A stretch of 64,000 bases of DNA from Hyparrhenia diplandra (Eukaryota; Streptophyta; Magnoliopsida; Poales; Poaceae). The stretch lies in NCBI GenBank assembly GCA_015847255.1, contig JADLZK010010440.1, positions 1 through 64,000 on the forward strand. The letters run 5' to 3'. Shown one piece after another: positions 12,100 to 24,889 of the stretch. Made by a program: the position numbers and the translations under genes. The notes beneath the pieces are model-generated. The model made no database searches and was not told the origin of the DNA. It saw only the letters and a list, made by a program, of their open reading frames with translations. The number at the start of each line of letters is the position of its first letter. The stretch's first letter is position 1.

Positions 12100-12900
12100 A
12101 ATCTTGTGTATGGAGTAAAGAAATAATTAACTTGATACTATCTTAGGTTTCTTATTCTTTATAAGTGAGATTAGTTGTCTCAATTCATAAATGTCCTCCA
12201 ACAAGAATATACTTTGAGTGCGGCACAAGACTAGTTTGCCTTTGTGAGGATGGCACCATCGACACGCAAGTGTGTGATGCCGAGAGAGACGCACTCTAAA
12301 GGAGACACCTAGTCGGACACACACATTACAGACGCATGAATACGCATTAATTGAACACATCGCTGAACATTTCAAAAGTTTTCTGTGGGTGTGCCCGTTT
12401 TTTTTTGCTTCTCTGTCCATCGCCTCCTTGTTTTTGTGTATACTGGAGTTGGCTGCGGTTGCATGTGAGTGAGCAACAAGTTTTTGACGTCTGCATGTAT
12501 ATAGTAGAGTGTAGACCAAAGCACTGTCCATGCATGTCCTAATTCAGACATTAAGAGTAGCTAAACACACATTAAGCATCATGTCATTATGTTGAATATA
12601 TAGATATGTAATGAAAATGCAGTAGCTATGGGTATGAATGCACTATTGCTTTGGGGTCTCGGCCTTGAATCCCAATTCAGACCATGCTTTTTGGATAGAA
12701 ACAACACAGATGCTCAGTTTTAGGAGAACCACAGTGCTATTCCAAAAATAAATTCTTATAGCAACACATTATCTGTGTCCTTTTATTAACTGTTGATGCT
12801 GCTTCCTATATGAATTTATCAAGTGGGAACTTAAAAAAAAATTTGGAGATATGTTAGCACAATATTCAGTAGAGAAGTACTTCTCTACAGAATTTTATCT
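12100..12900. other. Spacer without recognised gene
   Basis: Mixed-composition DNA between two GA units. Overlapping open frames exist on both strands at 12127-12542, but none shows a domain or splice support. Confidence 0.4.
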
Positions 12901-12904
12901 AGTG

Positions 12905-13167
12905 GGAAGTAGAGAGACATAGGTATATTTAGAGAGAGGATAGAGAGCAAGAGACAGGGAGGGAGAGAGAGATTTTTATAGATAGATGGAGATGCAGAGA
13001 GAAAGATGGAGTTAGTGAGAGAGGTAGAGAGATTTAGATATAGATAGAGGAGAGAGAGCATGAGTTAGAGAAAAATATTGAGATGCCTATCTGCAATAGG
13101 TCATTATAAATACTAAATCCTTGAGGATTAGGGAGAGAGAGAGATAGAGGGACAGAGAGACTGCAAG
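12905..13167 (+). repeat. Purine-rich GA/GATA tract 6 (copy of tract 5)
   Basis: Colinear with the tract about 1.2 kb upstream, through the shared TCTGCAATAGGTCATTATAAA and TTGAGGATTAGGGAGAGA exit. It sits about 150 bases upstream of the first C48-domain exon. Confidence 0.85.
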
Positions 13168-14179
13168 TGCTGACAATTTGTTGACAGTAGCATATTAATA
13201 TCATATTCAGAGAGATCTTCATTAAGATGTTTGTTTCGCTCATAATTTTTTAAAAACAGAGTATATTGACAACACTAACTTTTTGTTTTCGCCTTTTATA
13301 TCATTTTTATGCAGTAACATAGTTGCCAACATTGGTCGGTTCTATACTACTGAAGATAAATTTGCAGAATCTTTCAAAGCAAGGGGATGGGTAGGCAACT
13401 TTGAGATGGATGTGTTTTGTGACGCAATGAATCTAGAGTACAGTTCTTATTCTGAGCCAAAGAAATTAGTTCCCAAGAAATTTAATCCCAGCAAATGTTT
13501 CTTGTCTACTGATATTGTGGTAAGTGGTAACATATCTTTATCCCTATCGCCTGCATATTTCTTTCTTCTTTTTCCTTCTCCCACACTTCTTTTCTACTTT
13601 TGTGGTATTTTTTTTAAAAAATAATATAATTTCTTACCTTATACCTGTTGTTTCAACAAAACAGGCCAAACTAAGGGTAACCAAGCAGTTCAAGGTCTCT
13701 GCAGTAAAGGAATATGTTAAGAAGATCTTGGAATTTTCGATGGATAATTATGATATGGTTAGTGAATTTCTTTTTTACATTTATCAATATTGGTTAAGTT
13801 AACTTAATTATTTGTCCATTCGAACAATTCTCAGGTCATGATCCCTGTTCTTGAAGTTGATCATTGGTGGTTAATAGTTGTTGATCTCAGAGATCATCGA
13901 TTTGACTTTTTAAACTCATGTGAAATGTCTCCTAGACATTTGAAGATCTCAATTCAGATAGTAAGATGATTCTATTTCTTTTTTTTTTATAAGTGCATGT
14001 ATTTTCCATTAATTTAACACTTGTCCGGCATCTTTTTGTTTTCTTGTTTAGTGTAATAATTTCAGGCTGCTCTATGAGTCTATGTATTCCAAGCCCAAAC
14101 TAGATGATTTCAAAAATCATGCGCAACCAGCACCACAACAGAAGAACAAGTACGTTCCCAACTTTTTATGATTAGTTTT

Positions 14180-14755
14180 TCGTATTGAGAGAGAATATAG
14201 AGGTAGTATGAGAGGGTGAGATATAGTCAGATAGTAATAAATAGAGAGAGGGAGAGAGAGAGAGTTATAATAAATAGATGTATGGAGAGAAAGAATTAAG
14301 TAGAGAGATTTGCACTAATAAGTTTTTTGACTAATAAGTTCTTCGTTTTAATCAAGAGGGACTTAGATAGATAGAAATTAAATAGAGAGTTTGAGAGAGT
14401 AATAATCAGTAGGAATTACATTTTTACTTGTTCTTTGAGTCATCTCCTCCCAGTCTACATATGTATTTAAGCATATGTAGCAACAAAAAAAGTTAGGCAT
14501 ATGATAGATTAGTGCATTTGTCTAGAGTGGCCTTTGATGAAATCTAAATATTAAGTAGAAGAGAAAATAAGTTAGCGGGTATCAATGACCTCTCGCCATA
14601 TTTTGGTTAGATCTAGTTCACCTTTTCGGAATTTTCTCCATGTTGTTTTCTCTTTGCACACCATTTATTCCTGCACCTTCCTTGTTCTAGTCTGCAAGGT
14701 TAGTGGTAAGTTTTAGAGTGTGTACCACTTCACCATTGTTTAGAAAGAGAGGGTT
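14180..14755 (+). repeat. Dispersed 0.6-kb unit with GA head, copy 1 (partner at 27840-28490)
   Basis: Starts in a GA/GATA tract (14185-14420) containing GAGATATAGTCAGATAGTAA, then AGATAGATAGAAATTAAATAGAGAG, TGATGAAATCTAA, CATTTATTCCTGCACCTTCCTTG and GTGGTAAGTTTTAGAGTGTGTAC. All of these recur in order 13.7 kb away. Lies wholly inside the intron between 14149 and 15039. Confidence 0.8.
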
Positions 14756-14956
14756 GGAGGGATAGGGACAGGAATAGGGTGTTATAAATGGAGATAAAGA
14801 TGTAGAGGCGCAGTGATAGAGATGTAGAGGGACAGCAAGAGACAGAGGGATAGAGAGAGAGAGATTGTGAGAGAGAGGGAGGGATATAGATAGGGACAGA
14901 GATAGAGGGACAGATTTGTAAGATAGGGGTAGTGGTTGAGAGGGTATGAGAAATAG
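14744..14956 (+). repeat. Purine-rich GA tract 8
   Basis: GGGACAGAGATAGAGGGACAG-like sequence in the same intron, immediately after the dispersed unit. Confidence 0.8.
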
Positions 14957-15471
14957 ATGTTTTTTCATTTGAATAGATCGAATTTAAATGTTTCATTTTT
15001 CCTGACACGGTTTCATTTTTTTTTTTGTCTATACACAGCTTTGATTGTGGAATATTCGTTATGAAATTCATGGCTTTGTGGTGTGGCAGGAAATTGTCTC
15101 CACTGAGCAACAAGGTATTTTTGAAAATAAAAGTTGTATTTATTCTTGATCTGACAGTCACAGATTTTCTTATCAAGTGCTCATATTTGTCGTTGACATA
15201 ACCAGAACATCCTAGAGTACCGTAAGCAGATTGTTAACTTCATCTTAAGGCATCCAGAAAACAAAGAAACAACAGCACCTATCAAACAAGCTATAAGCTG
15301 CACGTCTTAATCAGGTACACATATCTTTTTCTTCAATAATGGATATCTTTCTACCCTCTTTTTTCCACCTGTGGCATGCTAAACTATTAGAAATTATAAA
15401 TTCTTCAAATAAAAGACTGTTATGGTGTGTAACATGTATTTTCTCAAGCTCTCTTCTCATTTTTTCGAAGA

Positions 15472-18400
15472 TCACGTTGCATTGTTTCTAGATGGACACT
15501 TGTCTTTGAAATGAGTTTCTGATCTGCAAATAGTGCACCTCCGAACTTGATGCTTCTTCTTTTCTTGCATTGCTATTAACTCATGTGTTGGCTTCATCCT
15601 TTTTGCATTATTGGCGCTTGACCTTTTCCCTTGTGGGGGGTCATTGTATACAACTTGTGTTGATGATTGGCTGTTATCCATTGTATTGTTATCTACTGCG
15701 ATGCGATACCGGCTTCAAAGACTGCGGTGCTTGGCAAAGAAGCACTGCAGTAGTAGCAGCAGCACCTGTAGTAGTATCCTTACCCATTGTGCTGATATCT
15801 ACTGCACTAGGAGCAGCAGCTGCTCCTGTAGCAGCATCCTCATTTCTAGTCATAGTATCCCTTTTCTTCTTGATGCTCTTGACCAACTTCTCAACACCAT
15901 CATCGAATAGTTGCCTTGACACTTGGTCCTTGCACATTTCTGCACAATGCTTGGACATCTTGCTCATCATGACAATGTAGTGAACTGAATTCTCATCCTC
16001 TGTTTGCTGCCCCATTCCTTGTGCTTTAGTCATATCATCAAGTTTCCTATCCATGTCAATTGTCCACCTTGGATGAATGAATGCCGCTGGGAGTTTGGTC
16101 AGACCTTTCCTTGTTGCTATATTAAAGACATGGCAGCAATGCATCCCGTCTCTTTGAAACTTTGCACATGAGCATGTATACTCAAGCCCATCTTCAGATA
16201 CGCTCACCTTGTATTCTTTCTTGTCATACTCTGCCTTTTCGTAGCTAAAGACTCTCTTGAGCAGGAAATGTCTGCCACCACTCTCTCCTTCGACAATGTA
16301 GGCTGTGCTGTTTCGCATCTCTTTCTGCAACCGAGACATGATTGGCCTCGTGAAGATGCTCATAGCCTCCTTCTCAATCGGAGAGTTTGACCAAGTGGGG
16401 CCCTCTTGTTCTTCCGAAATGTACCTCTTCCTGTCCAACTTGTTGAGGTTCTTCTCCCTGAATGATCGGTACTGTTTCAAGAACCTTGTTATCGTGTCCT
16501 TATGCATAACATAGCCTTTGAAGAGCGAGTTTGTGCTCTCGCTTCTCCCCGCGTGGTTGAGGAGAATGGGTGAGGTTGTTGTTCTTGAAGTAGGTGGGGC
16601 CCAAAGATGCCCGATGGCATATAGCTCTCGAGATAAGCGTTTCCTTTCGCTGCGTGTTGAGGGTCCGACATGAGCTTATGCCACCCTTCCTCAAACTCCT
16701 CTGGACTGAAGGCGTTCTTAATGAGGTACCACAGGAGAGCGCCCATCTTCCCTCTAGTAGCTAGGTAGCTCTTCAGATTCTTCTTTATGTTCTCTAGAAT
16801 ATGCCAAAAGCAGAATCTATGCGTTGCATCAGGGAAGATAGTCAGAATAGACTTCCTAATTGCCTTGTCCTGGTCCGTGATGATGTTGATGGGCCTCTTC
16901 CCACCCATAGCATCCAGGAAGGCGTAAAAACTTGACCAATCAAAGGTCTCGGCTCTTTTGGTTCAGTAGCGAGCCACACCCAAATATCACGGTATTTCCA
17001 TGATTGTTCACCCCAATGAAGGGAGCAAACGGCATGTCATACCTGTTTGTGCTAAAGGTGGTGTCAAAAGCCAAATAGTCTCCATACAGCTCCCAGTTCT
17101 TTTTCCCCATCATATCTGTCCAAAAGACACTCCTAACTGTCGTCCCATCATCCGAGTCGAGCTGCAGCGAGTAGTAGAACCCTGGGATCTTGCTCGTTCT
17201 CGTCCCGAACATCCGCAATGTCCCCGTGTATATCCTTGTTCACGTGTCTCCTTTTCTCGGCAGCCGCTATGTTGCCGATATGAACTTCATCGAAACCAAC
17301 CGCTCACGAAGCTTCCTCTTAAGGATCGTAGATTGCCATGACTTTCTGGGAGGTACCCCTGCCGCTCTGTAAGACTAAGATGAAGCGCTTATCGTTGCTC
17401 GAGATGTTTGTGTGGCACCTCATGAACCTTGTCAGCCATTCCGACGGTAGCAGGTCGTGGTTATGCTCGAGGTTCACCGTGTCGGCAACCCAACCTTCTG
17501 GCCTTATCTTCAACTGGATTCTCGCTTGACATTCTGTTTTCTGAATGTAATTTGATCTCCTTTGCTTCACTGGGTTGTCACTGAGCACATTCTTCCTATG
17601 CTTGTTGCAGGCTAACAGCAGCTTTGTCATTTGTCCTTGCTTGTTTCTATAACTTGTGCTCCTTTTTATTGCAAATCCAACACGCCTAGCGTGAGACAAA
17701 TAAGAAGCCGTAGGCATCCTTTTCATCGGAATATCATCCCTTCAGTTGGTGCAGGGGCAGCTATGATTTCTGCTATTGTTGGATATTCTCCTTTGGGAAA
17801 CATGGCGTCCATCTCCTTCTCTTCTTTTGTTGTTGGATACTGATCTTCCAGCTCTTGCAGCAGCTTTTCAATCTCATCAGCCTCTTCAATGTTGGCTCCT
17901 TCTCCTTCCTCTACGCTTGCCTCATTTCGGTACTGTCTCTTGAACCCCTTACGCACGACAAGTAGCTCAAACTCTTTCCCGGTCCGCTTTGAAAAGTTTC
18001 TTGGTCTGCCTCAAGCACCTGCCCTTCATGCCGTTCTCTGGCAACTTGAAATGTTGGTATCTCGGATAGGTTTGCATCATCTTCAACCTCCCCCAATTGC
18101 TGCCCAAAAAAACACAAAGTCTGTTAGTTGCATAGAACATTACAAACTACTGGGTTTTTGTACAACATATGTTTTACTTTTTAAATAAGAATCAGTTTTA
18201 CTTTTTTCCTGTATCTATTCTTGAAAATTCAAAGGTCAGACTAAGATATTTTACCTTCAACCATGTTATTAATCCTAATTTATCTGTGATGCTTATTTAT
18301 GTCCATGTATATGTTTGATAATATGCAATACCAAACCAAAACTTTCTTTTTGCTGTTTGTCATGGTAAAACTTAATATAAGATTGCTTTGCAAACTAAAC

Positions 18401-18772
18401 AACTACTTGATAATAAGGTTTTTTTTTTTTTCCCCAATAAGACCCTCTTTTGCATACCTGGTTAAAGTTTAATGTCTGGTTATGTGCAGCTCTGGTGCTA
18501 CTATTCTCAAAAGCACTGGCTGATAGTGCAATCTGTACTTGTAGTAGCTCTTCCTCTTGTTGCCTCTCCTGTCTATCAAGTCTAGCAGTCATAAAAGACT
18601 GCCAACCATGTGTTACTTTAATTTTTAAATTCAGCACAACCATCAGGTTCTTTGATATAAGGGGGAGCTTAACATGTACTGTATGAATCTGTCCTCAAAC
18701 CCCTGTGTTTGCAAAAATTTCATCTTCTTACATTGCTCCAATAGTTTATTCTGGCTTACATTACCCATCTGC
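15472..18772 (-). pseudogene. FAR1-like Mutator-type transposase, frameshifted
   Basis: Reading leftward from 18.8 kb: a possible N-terminal exon starting MGNVSQNKLLEQ (about 18772); a Gln/Glu-rich exon ending FNQ at a GTATGC donor (about 18461); then, after a TTGGGCAG acceptor (about 18101), one long exon. It encodes an acidic segment, a FAR1 DNA-binding-type region (ARRVGFAIKRSTSYRNKQGQ, ECQARIQLKIRPEGWVADTV, LEHNHDLLPS), a MULE transposase core (WELYGDYLAFDTTFSTNRYD; NIITDQDKAIRKSI; THRFCFWHI), a SWIM zinc finger (CSCAKFQRDGMHCCHVF) and a C-terminal zinc knuckle (CTICRSETHFKDKC). Frame changes near 17724, 17320, 17215, 16935 and 16600 break it. In the family such proteins bind terminal repeats and cut DNA. 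It is tail-to-tail with the Ulp1-like gene, 161 bases apart. Confidence 0.8.
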
Positions 18773-18799
18773 AAGAGAACATAAGTTTCTTTTAGTCAA

Positions 18800-20330
18800 G
18801 ACATGTATTCCAATTTGATATAAAGATGTAGACAAAATGTAGAATTGCAGTGACATATGAAGATGTACCAAAAATGTAGTTGTGTGCATATACTGTCACC
18901 TATTTCTAGTCATGTCCCTTCTCAGTTGCTTTTACTTTTTAAAGTCTTTGCTAATGCTCAACTACTTACTTATCCCAATTACTGAATCAAATGTCACTGA
19001 TTTATTTTTTTTCCCCTCTATTTTCCATGTCCCTAGCAGATAAATTCCAAGACCATGCTCAATGATCTTGTGCCCAGAAGCCAGTGATGGTGCAAGATTG
19101 TGGAACTAGTCTCCTAGTAGTGCAAGTCATATTAGTTTGTCCACTAGCATTTTAAGACTATACTTTTCATGGTACTTTTTATGTAACAAATCCCAGTTTA
19201 ATTGTTGGTGGTCTGATGTATTGGTGGAGACATCTAGTTTTTCCATTTTAATTGCCTAGCAATCACTATTGTAACCTTATATTGTTCAATGTTGACTCTA
19301 AATGCTGCACTATTCCAAGGAACATCTCTCCTAGCTCTTTTTCTTTTTTTTCCCCTTCTCTCCTTTTTTTTATTTGAGTTGTGGTGGAAAACTGTAAAGT
19401 TTGTATGATGGAAGGTATACTTTGTATTTTTAAAAGTAGCAGGTTTGAGTCGTGGCATATGAAAGTATATGCAAAGAATTTGCTTACAGAAACAAATGTC
19501 ACTGAAGAACTCGAAGCAAACTAACTGATTTGAGTTGTTCCTTTTTCTCTGGAGGTTAGTGTGTTCTAATCAATAAAATATGAGTTTATCAAAGTTTTTA
19601 AAGAATTTATGTTCATTGGGATTCTTTTGTTTTGATCAAAAATCTCGGTTGTTACCTTTGCTTTGTCGATCCTTTTTGTTGTGCTCCCCATTTTCGGTGC
19701 TCCACGGGGACGAAAGGGGCCTCGCGATCTGGATGATCCATAGGATCACCATGGCGCCACCTGCAGAGCGGCGGCAAAGACAAAGAGAGGTGGGGAGGGA
19801 GGGAGGGAGGATTCCCTGGACCGTCCCGCAAGAAAGAACCAATTACACGTAATTGTTTACTGCTTTAAATCTTTTTTTTATATGGGGCCCACATGCAGTG
19901 TCTTTACCCTCTTTCATCACTGAGCTGTTTGCTTTTCCCTTCTTTTTCTTGTCCAGTGTGCAAGTGGAGGACACTCACATAGGACACAGACACAAAACCC
20001 CCAGAACCATCCAGAAACCCAAAGCACTGGAGGGGGCAGCCAGGCAACTCGCATAGCAGGGTGTCGAGCTGCTCTCAGATGGGCGTTTTGGTTTGCTGAG
20101 ATGCTACACATGTGCGGGTGGCCTACAGAAGAGTGGCAGGTAAGGGATCCCCACCCATGATCTGGATCTGCTTGGATTTTTTCTTACTCTACATTTTTCT
20201 GCTTTTTTTCTTTGCAGATCTGCATCCCGGTTTGAAATCCTTTTTTGTTCAACGAAATCTCCTGGTATGTAGCATTCTTTTTGAAATCCTTTTTTGGATT
20301 TTGTTGTTTCTGTATACTGCTGGTATAGAG
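18800..20330. other. Spacer with a GC-rich promoter-like patch
   Basis: AT-rich DNA except for 19690-20165, which is GC-richer, contains GGGAGG repeats (19795-19812) and has the look of a leader or promoter. Its position upstream of the transposase pseudogene fits a promoter for it or a terminal region of the element. No TIR or coding exon was established. Confidence 0.35.
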
Positions 20331-20334
20331 GAGG

Positions 20335-20938
20335 CAGGTAGATGTATAGAGAGAAAGGAGAGAGAGCAAGTCAGAGTCAGAGTTAGATGGATTGAGAGAT
20401 ACAGTGAGATGGAGAGATAAAGAGACATAGAGAGATAGAGAGTTAGAGATAGTGACATATAGTGGGATATAGATAGAATATATAGAGATAGAGGGAGAGA
20501 GAGAGATGGAGGGAGAGATAGAATGAGACGTATAGAGAATGAGGGTTGGACAGATAGAGAGAGAGATACAGATAGAGATATTGAGAGAGGTAGAGAGAGA
20601 GAGAGACAGAGATTGAGAGATATATAGACAGAGAGAGGGAGAGATACATAGAGAGAGAGAGATACATAGAGAGAGAGAGAGAGTGATAGGTTGAGGTACA
20701 GGGAAACAGAGAGAGACATAGAGAGTTAGAGGATGGATAGAGGGATGATGTAGAGGAGATGGAGGAAGAATAGAGAGGGATGGAGGAAGAATAGAGAGGG
20801 AGATAGCGGAGAGAGAGAGGGAGTTAGGGGAGACAGACAGATGCAGAGATGAAGGGGGAGAGGGAGAGGAAGAGAGATAGAGAGTGAGGAAGATGGAGAG
20901 GGAGAGGGACATAGAGAGGCAGAGAAAGAGGGTGGAAG
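20335..20938 (+). repeat. Purine-rich GA/GATA tract 9 (600 bp, the longest)
   Basis: About 600 bases with very few cytosines: GAGAGATACATAGAGAGAG, GGAGGAAGAATAGAGAGGGA (tandem at about 20760-20800) and GAGGGAGAG runs. On the complementary strand it reads as an artefactual Ser/Leu-rich frame. It is intron-like or intergenic, with no splice sites of its own. Confidence 0.9.
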
Positions 20939-21687
20939 TTTTAGTGCAATTGTTAACCATAGTTCTCTCAACTACCTTCTTGCATTCTTTTTTGCCAGTC
21001 TCCTGATATTTTGCTTGGCATATTTCAGTCTCTAGTATTAACCAGACATCTTTGTTGCCCTAATTAATTGGATGAGGGAACCAAAGTCACTCTAGCTAAG
21101 GTTAGCAGTCATTTTCTTTTCCTTTGGTCTACCATGAATGTATTATTATACATCTGATCTATTATATTGTTTTGTGAGTGAATCATAGTATATCTAAGAT
21201 TTTCTCTTTTCAGGTGAGAGATTGTACGTAATGTTTTTGAAATATTTATCATTTGCTCATTTTTTGTGATTATACATTAAACAATGAAACCATAGTAACC
21301 TCCTCGTGTGCATGTAGTTAATTAGGTGGATTTAAAACTTTTCAAGTTGCATATTTTGAGCTTATAGACACCAAAAAAATGTGATTGCCAAATAGTGATG
21401 TTGAGTGTTGTGTTTTTCTTAATTGTGAACTATGACTGGATGTAAATGATCTGAAAGAGAGATGATTCGAAGGAGATATACACACGGAAAAAATTAATCA
21501 ACATACATACTGAATAATTAATATTGTCATCTCATTCTACAATGGCAGTTTTCTTGTTTCATTGTTTGTTTTAATGTAGCCAAATTGTTTCAGTTGTGGC
21601 TTATGGATCATATAATGGCATACATAGACCATTCATTTTAATTTTTGAAATATGGCTTTGTACTTGAACTCAGATTTAGAGAAATGA

Positions 21688-21872
21688 GAAAGAGCAACAG
21701 ATACAGATATGTAGTTATATTTAGAGAAAGAAGAGAGAGCAAGAGAGAGAGATGATAGAGGAAGAGAGGGAGACAGATAGAGATAGAGATAGAGCTAGTG
21801 AGAGAGGTAGAGAGAGTGAGGTACAGATTGACATATTGAGACGATAGATAGAGGATGAGAGAGAGATATTGC
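21688..21872 (+). repeat. Purine-rich GA tract 10 (third relative of tract 5)
   Basis: Contains TATATTTAGAGAAAGAAGAG, AGAGAGGTAGAGAGAGTGAG and GATATTGAG in the order seen at 11690-11880. Confidence 0.8.
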
Positions 21873-21874
21873 TT

Positions 21875-22695
21875 CCTCTACGATTTTTAGAGTTGTCCTT
21901 TTACACAAAGAAGGCTGGTGACTTTCGCCAATGATATGTTGTTTGGTCATCTGTTCTTGTATTTTGGTGACATGGTATGCTAGTCTTCATACTATTATTA
22001 GATCCTATTGTTTGAGTTTAGGTTTTCTATTTACATTTTTTTTTCCTAGTCATTATCATATGTTCAAATACTTTATCGATCTCTTTTGCCTTTGATTTTC
22101 TTTTTTCACATTGTTGATTCGGGGTTTTCTCACTTTGATGATGGCCCATTTGGTAACTTCTCGGAGCGTGATTGGAGTACCAGTGATTCGGGACACAAAC
22201 TTAGCTATTTTGGTAGATTGTTTTAGAGTAAGTTTTAAGGACTTCTCTCCCCTGTTTTTCTTCTTTGTTTTCTGTATTGTGTCTCATCGTAACTTTTACT
22301 GATAAGATATTTGGGCTGAGCGTCACTTTTTAATTATTTCTTCATGAGGCTTATTTTTGCATATTTTTCCTACCACTATTATGGTATAATTGTCAATTCT
22401 ATTTAGCACAGATCTGTATTCTCAATGTAGTATTAGGTAACTATAATATTATGATCATGTTATGTTTGAATTGAATTTGATACAATTACCTTCTCAAAGT
22501 GTGTTATGTTTGAGTTCGACAATGTCTATGTATCTTCCTATAGTCTTCACGCATCGAACTTTTTAAAGTCGATATTTTTAGTGTGCCTTAGGTGCATGCA
22601 ATGCACAACCTAGTTTGTTGTATATGTATCAATTCCATGTAGGATGGAGATCAGGTGTTGTCTCTCTGGATTGCAATGGGTTTTTTTGTCTGTGC
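21875..22695. other. AT-rich spacer
   Basis: Intron-like DNA. A short open frame at 22111-22302 has no recognisable domain and no splice support. Confidence 0.4.
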
Positions 22696-22697
22696 TT

Positions 22698-23105
22698 TTG
22701 AGAGAGAGGAAGAGATATTGAGAGAGAGATAGAGGGAGATGGAGAGAGAAAGGGAGGTAGACAGAGAGAGAGAAAGAGTTAGTGAGAGGGGAGTGGGGGG
22801 AGAGAGAGAGAGAGGCAGATTTTTGGAGTATGGGAGGGAGATAGAGACAGAGGGAGCTCCAAAGAGAGAGATAGTGAGAGATAGAGGCATACAACTCTGT
22901 AAAAGTTGTTTCTATAGTTATGGAGAGGGAGATGAAGAGATAGGTAGGTAGAGTCGGAGAGAGAGAGATGAAGAGGGAGAGGGAGAGAGACATAGAGAGG
23001 CAGAGAAAGAGAGTCAGATAGATGGAGAGAGAGAGAGAGATTGAGTGAGATATGAAGATAGAAATAGGGAGAGATGGAGATTTAGAGAGGGAGATTGAGA
23101 TACAT
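22698..23105 (+). repeat. Purine-rich GA tract 11
   Basis: Two GA blocks separated by a short mixed segment at about 22885-22920. Ends about 390 bases before the N-terminal exon of the second Ulp1-like gene. Confidence 0.85.
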
Positions 23106-24889
23106 TCTTTGTTATTGTTTCTTCCACTTCTTTGCTTTGCTTTCTATTTCTAAACCATATAAGTTGTACCATTTTTTGTTAATTAATTTTTTTCTAACAT
23201 CTCTTGTTTTGTTAACAGGCAATTATCCTTTTTTCCCCTGGATTCCATCGTAGTGCTTCTTTTTTTTGCAAGTGTGTAGCTTCCTGGTAAAAGTAAGATT
23301 TGGATAATTGAATCTCACATGAAGAAAATGTCAACAAAACCAGAACATGGGTTGAGGAATCCATATTCCAATGTAAGAGAAATGAAATCAAACATGGTCT
23401 TATAGGTTTTTTCATTGTTCATCTTTGTTTATTTATTTCATATTTCTTTTGTTGGCTATCCTAGATTTGTGACTTAAATGTTTTGTTCAGGCATTCTCAA
23501 CAAAATTGAGTCTACCAAAGTTCATGTCAGTTTCAAAGCTTCTCACACCTGAACAGAGGTGTATTGTTGAGAGTATTGGATTTCATCACTTACTTGATAT
23601 CAGGTGTGATTCTGTGCCCAGAAGTATATGTTTGTGGCTTGCAAAGAACTTTGATGTGAAGTCACGATGCCTCCATTTAGCTGATGGGTCTAGATTCCCA
23701 GTTACTTCTCAGAACATTCATCTAGTACTCGGTATACCAAATGGTGGAAAACAAATATGCAAGATTTGTGATGAGTGCGTGAAGAAACTCATAGCCGATG
23801 AAACAAGTTGTAAAGGGAAAACTCCAACTATCAATGAGTTGAAAGCACTACTGACTCCAGAACTTGTTGGTGACAAATTCAAGAGGATTTTCACACTATT
23901 TACTATTGGATGTTTACTTTGCCCAACTAGCTATGATTGCATCGATCTGCAGATTACTATTCAAATTGTTCAGTTCTCTCGAAGAAATATCATCATATGA
24001 CTGGTGTACTGCTGTGCTAGATAAGCTAAGTGACTCCATTGAGTTTTTTCAAAGGACAGTAACAAACTCATCGACTACGACTCTTGGTGGTTGCATTCTT
24101 GCACTTGTGGTATGCAATTTTCCCTAGTTGACTCCAATTATGATGGTTTATTCACTTGTTTTTCCTTTTTTTCCCTTTTTGTTATCTGTTCATCAATTGT
24201 TTTTTTTCCAATATTTAAACCATTTCTTGTTATATTAGTTTTTTTGTTCATCAAACATTCATGTATCATGGCCTAATTCATTTTAAATTTTCCCGTCTTC
24301 TTTGCCGATACATACACGTCTTTTCTTTTGTATATAGATAATATACTTTGAACGCTAAACATGCCCCATCATCTTTGTTCATGAGGTTGTGCCACGTCTC
24401 AAGTTTTGGTAAAACAGACATGATTAAAGCCTTCAGCATTTTAGATGCAAAGGATCTTGATGGGTGTATCTTTGGGAGATTACCGGTGATGTTTTCTTCT
24501 TTTTTGTGCACTTTTTTTTTGATTAAATTCAAAAACATGTACTCTGAAAAGTTATATGACGCTTTTATGCTACAATTGCAGCTGAAGCCCAGCAAGGAGA
24601 GTATTGCTTTGACAAGTGCTATCTCCTTTGGACCTCCCAATTGGATCTTGAAATGTCAATCAAATGCAATTACGTATCATGTTCTTTCAAGAATCGGTTT
24701 GCAAGTCTATCGCAAATTGTGGTAAATGAAATGGTGAGTGCCATTGAACCAATCTTGTCACATTTTTTCGGATAGGATGCATGCTGCATGGCATTGTTCA
24801 CCGAGAGACGACTAGGCAAGGTCACTTGGTCCCTGTACAAAAGGTTGATTGTGACAAGTCAAGTAACTCATCCACGGTGACAAGTTGCA

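Larger units (their letters stand above)
13315..15310 (+). pseudogene. Ulp1-type (C48) cysteine protease domain, transposon-derived gene copy 1
   Basis: Six exons with canonical borders can be read: 13315-13519 (donor GTAAGT), 13665-13757, 13835-13960 (donor GTAAGA), 14052-14149 (donor GTACGT), 15039-15114 and 15206-15310 (TAA). Exon 3 gives PVLEVDHWWLIVVDLRDH, matching the His-Trp motif of Ulp1/C48 peptidases, then DFLNS, where C48 enzymes usually have Asp. Exon 5 begins FDCGIFVMKFMALW with the catalytic Cys. In the family this domain cleaves SUMO-like modifiers, and transposon-borne plant versions occur in Mutator-like elements. The catalytic half looks open, but the N-terminal half upstream is frameshifted, so the gene as a whole is probably dead. 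The fourth intron holds a GA-rich dispersed repeat. Confidence 0.65.

Noticed and set aside
20184..20971. Long Ser/Leu-rich frames on the - strand, and similar frames opposite other GA tracts
   Set aside because: They are the CT complement of GA repeats. Open because CT repeats lack stops, with no domain, start context or splice sites.
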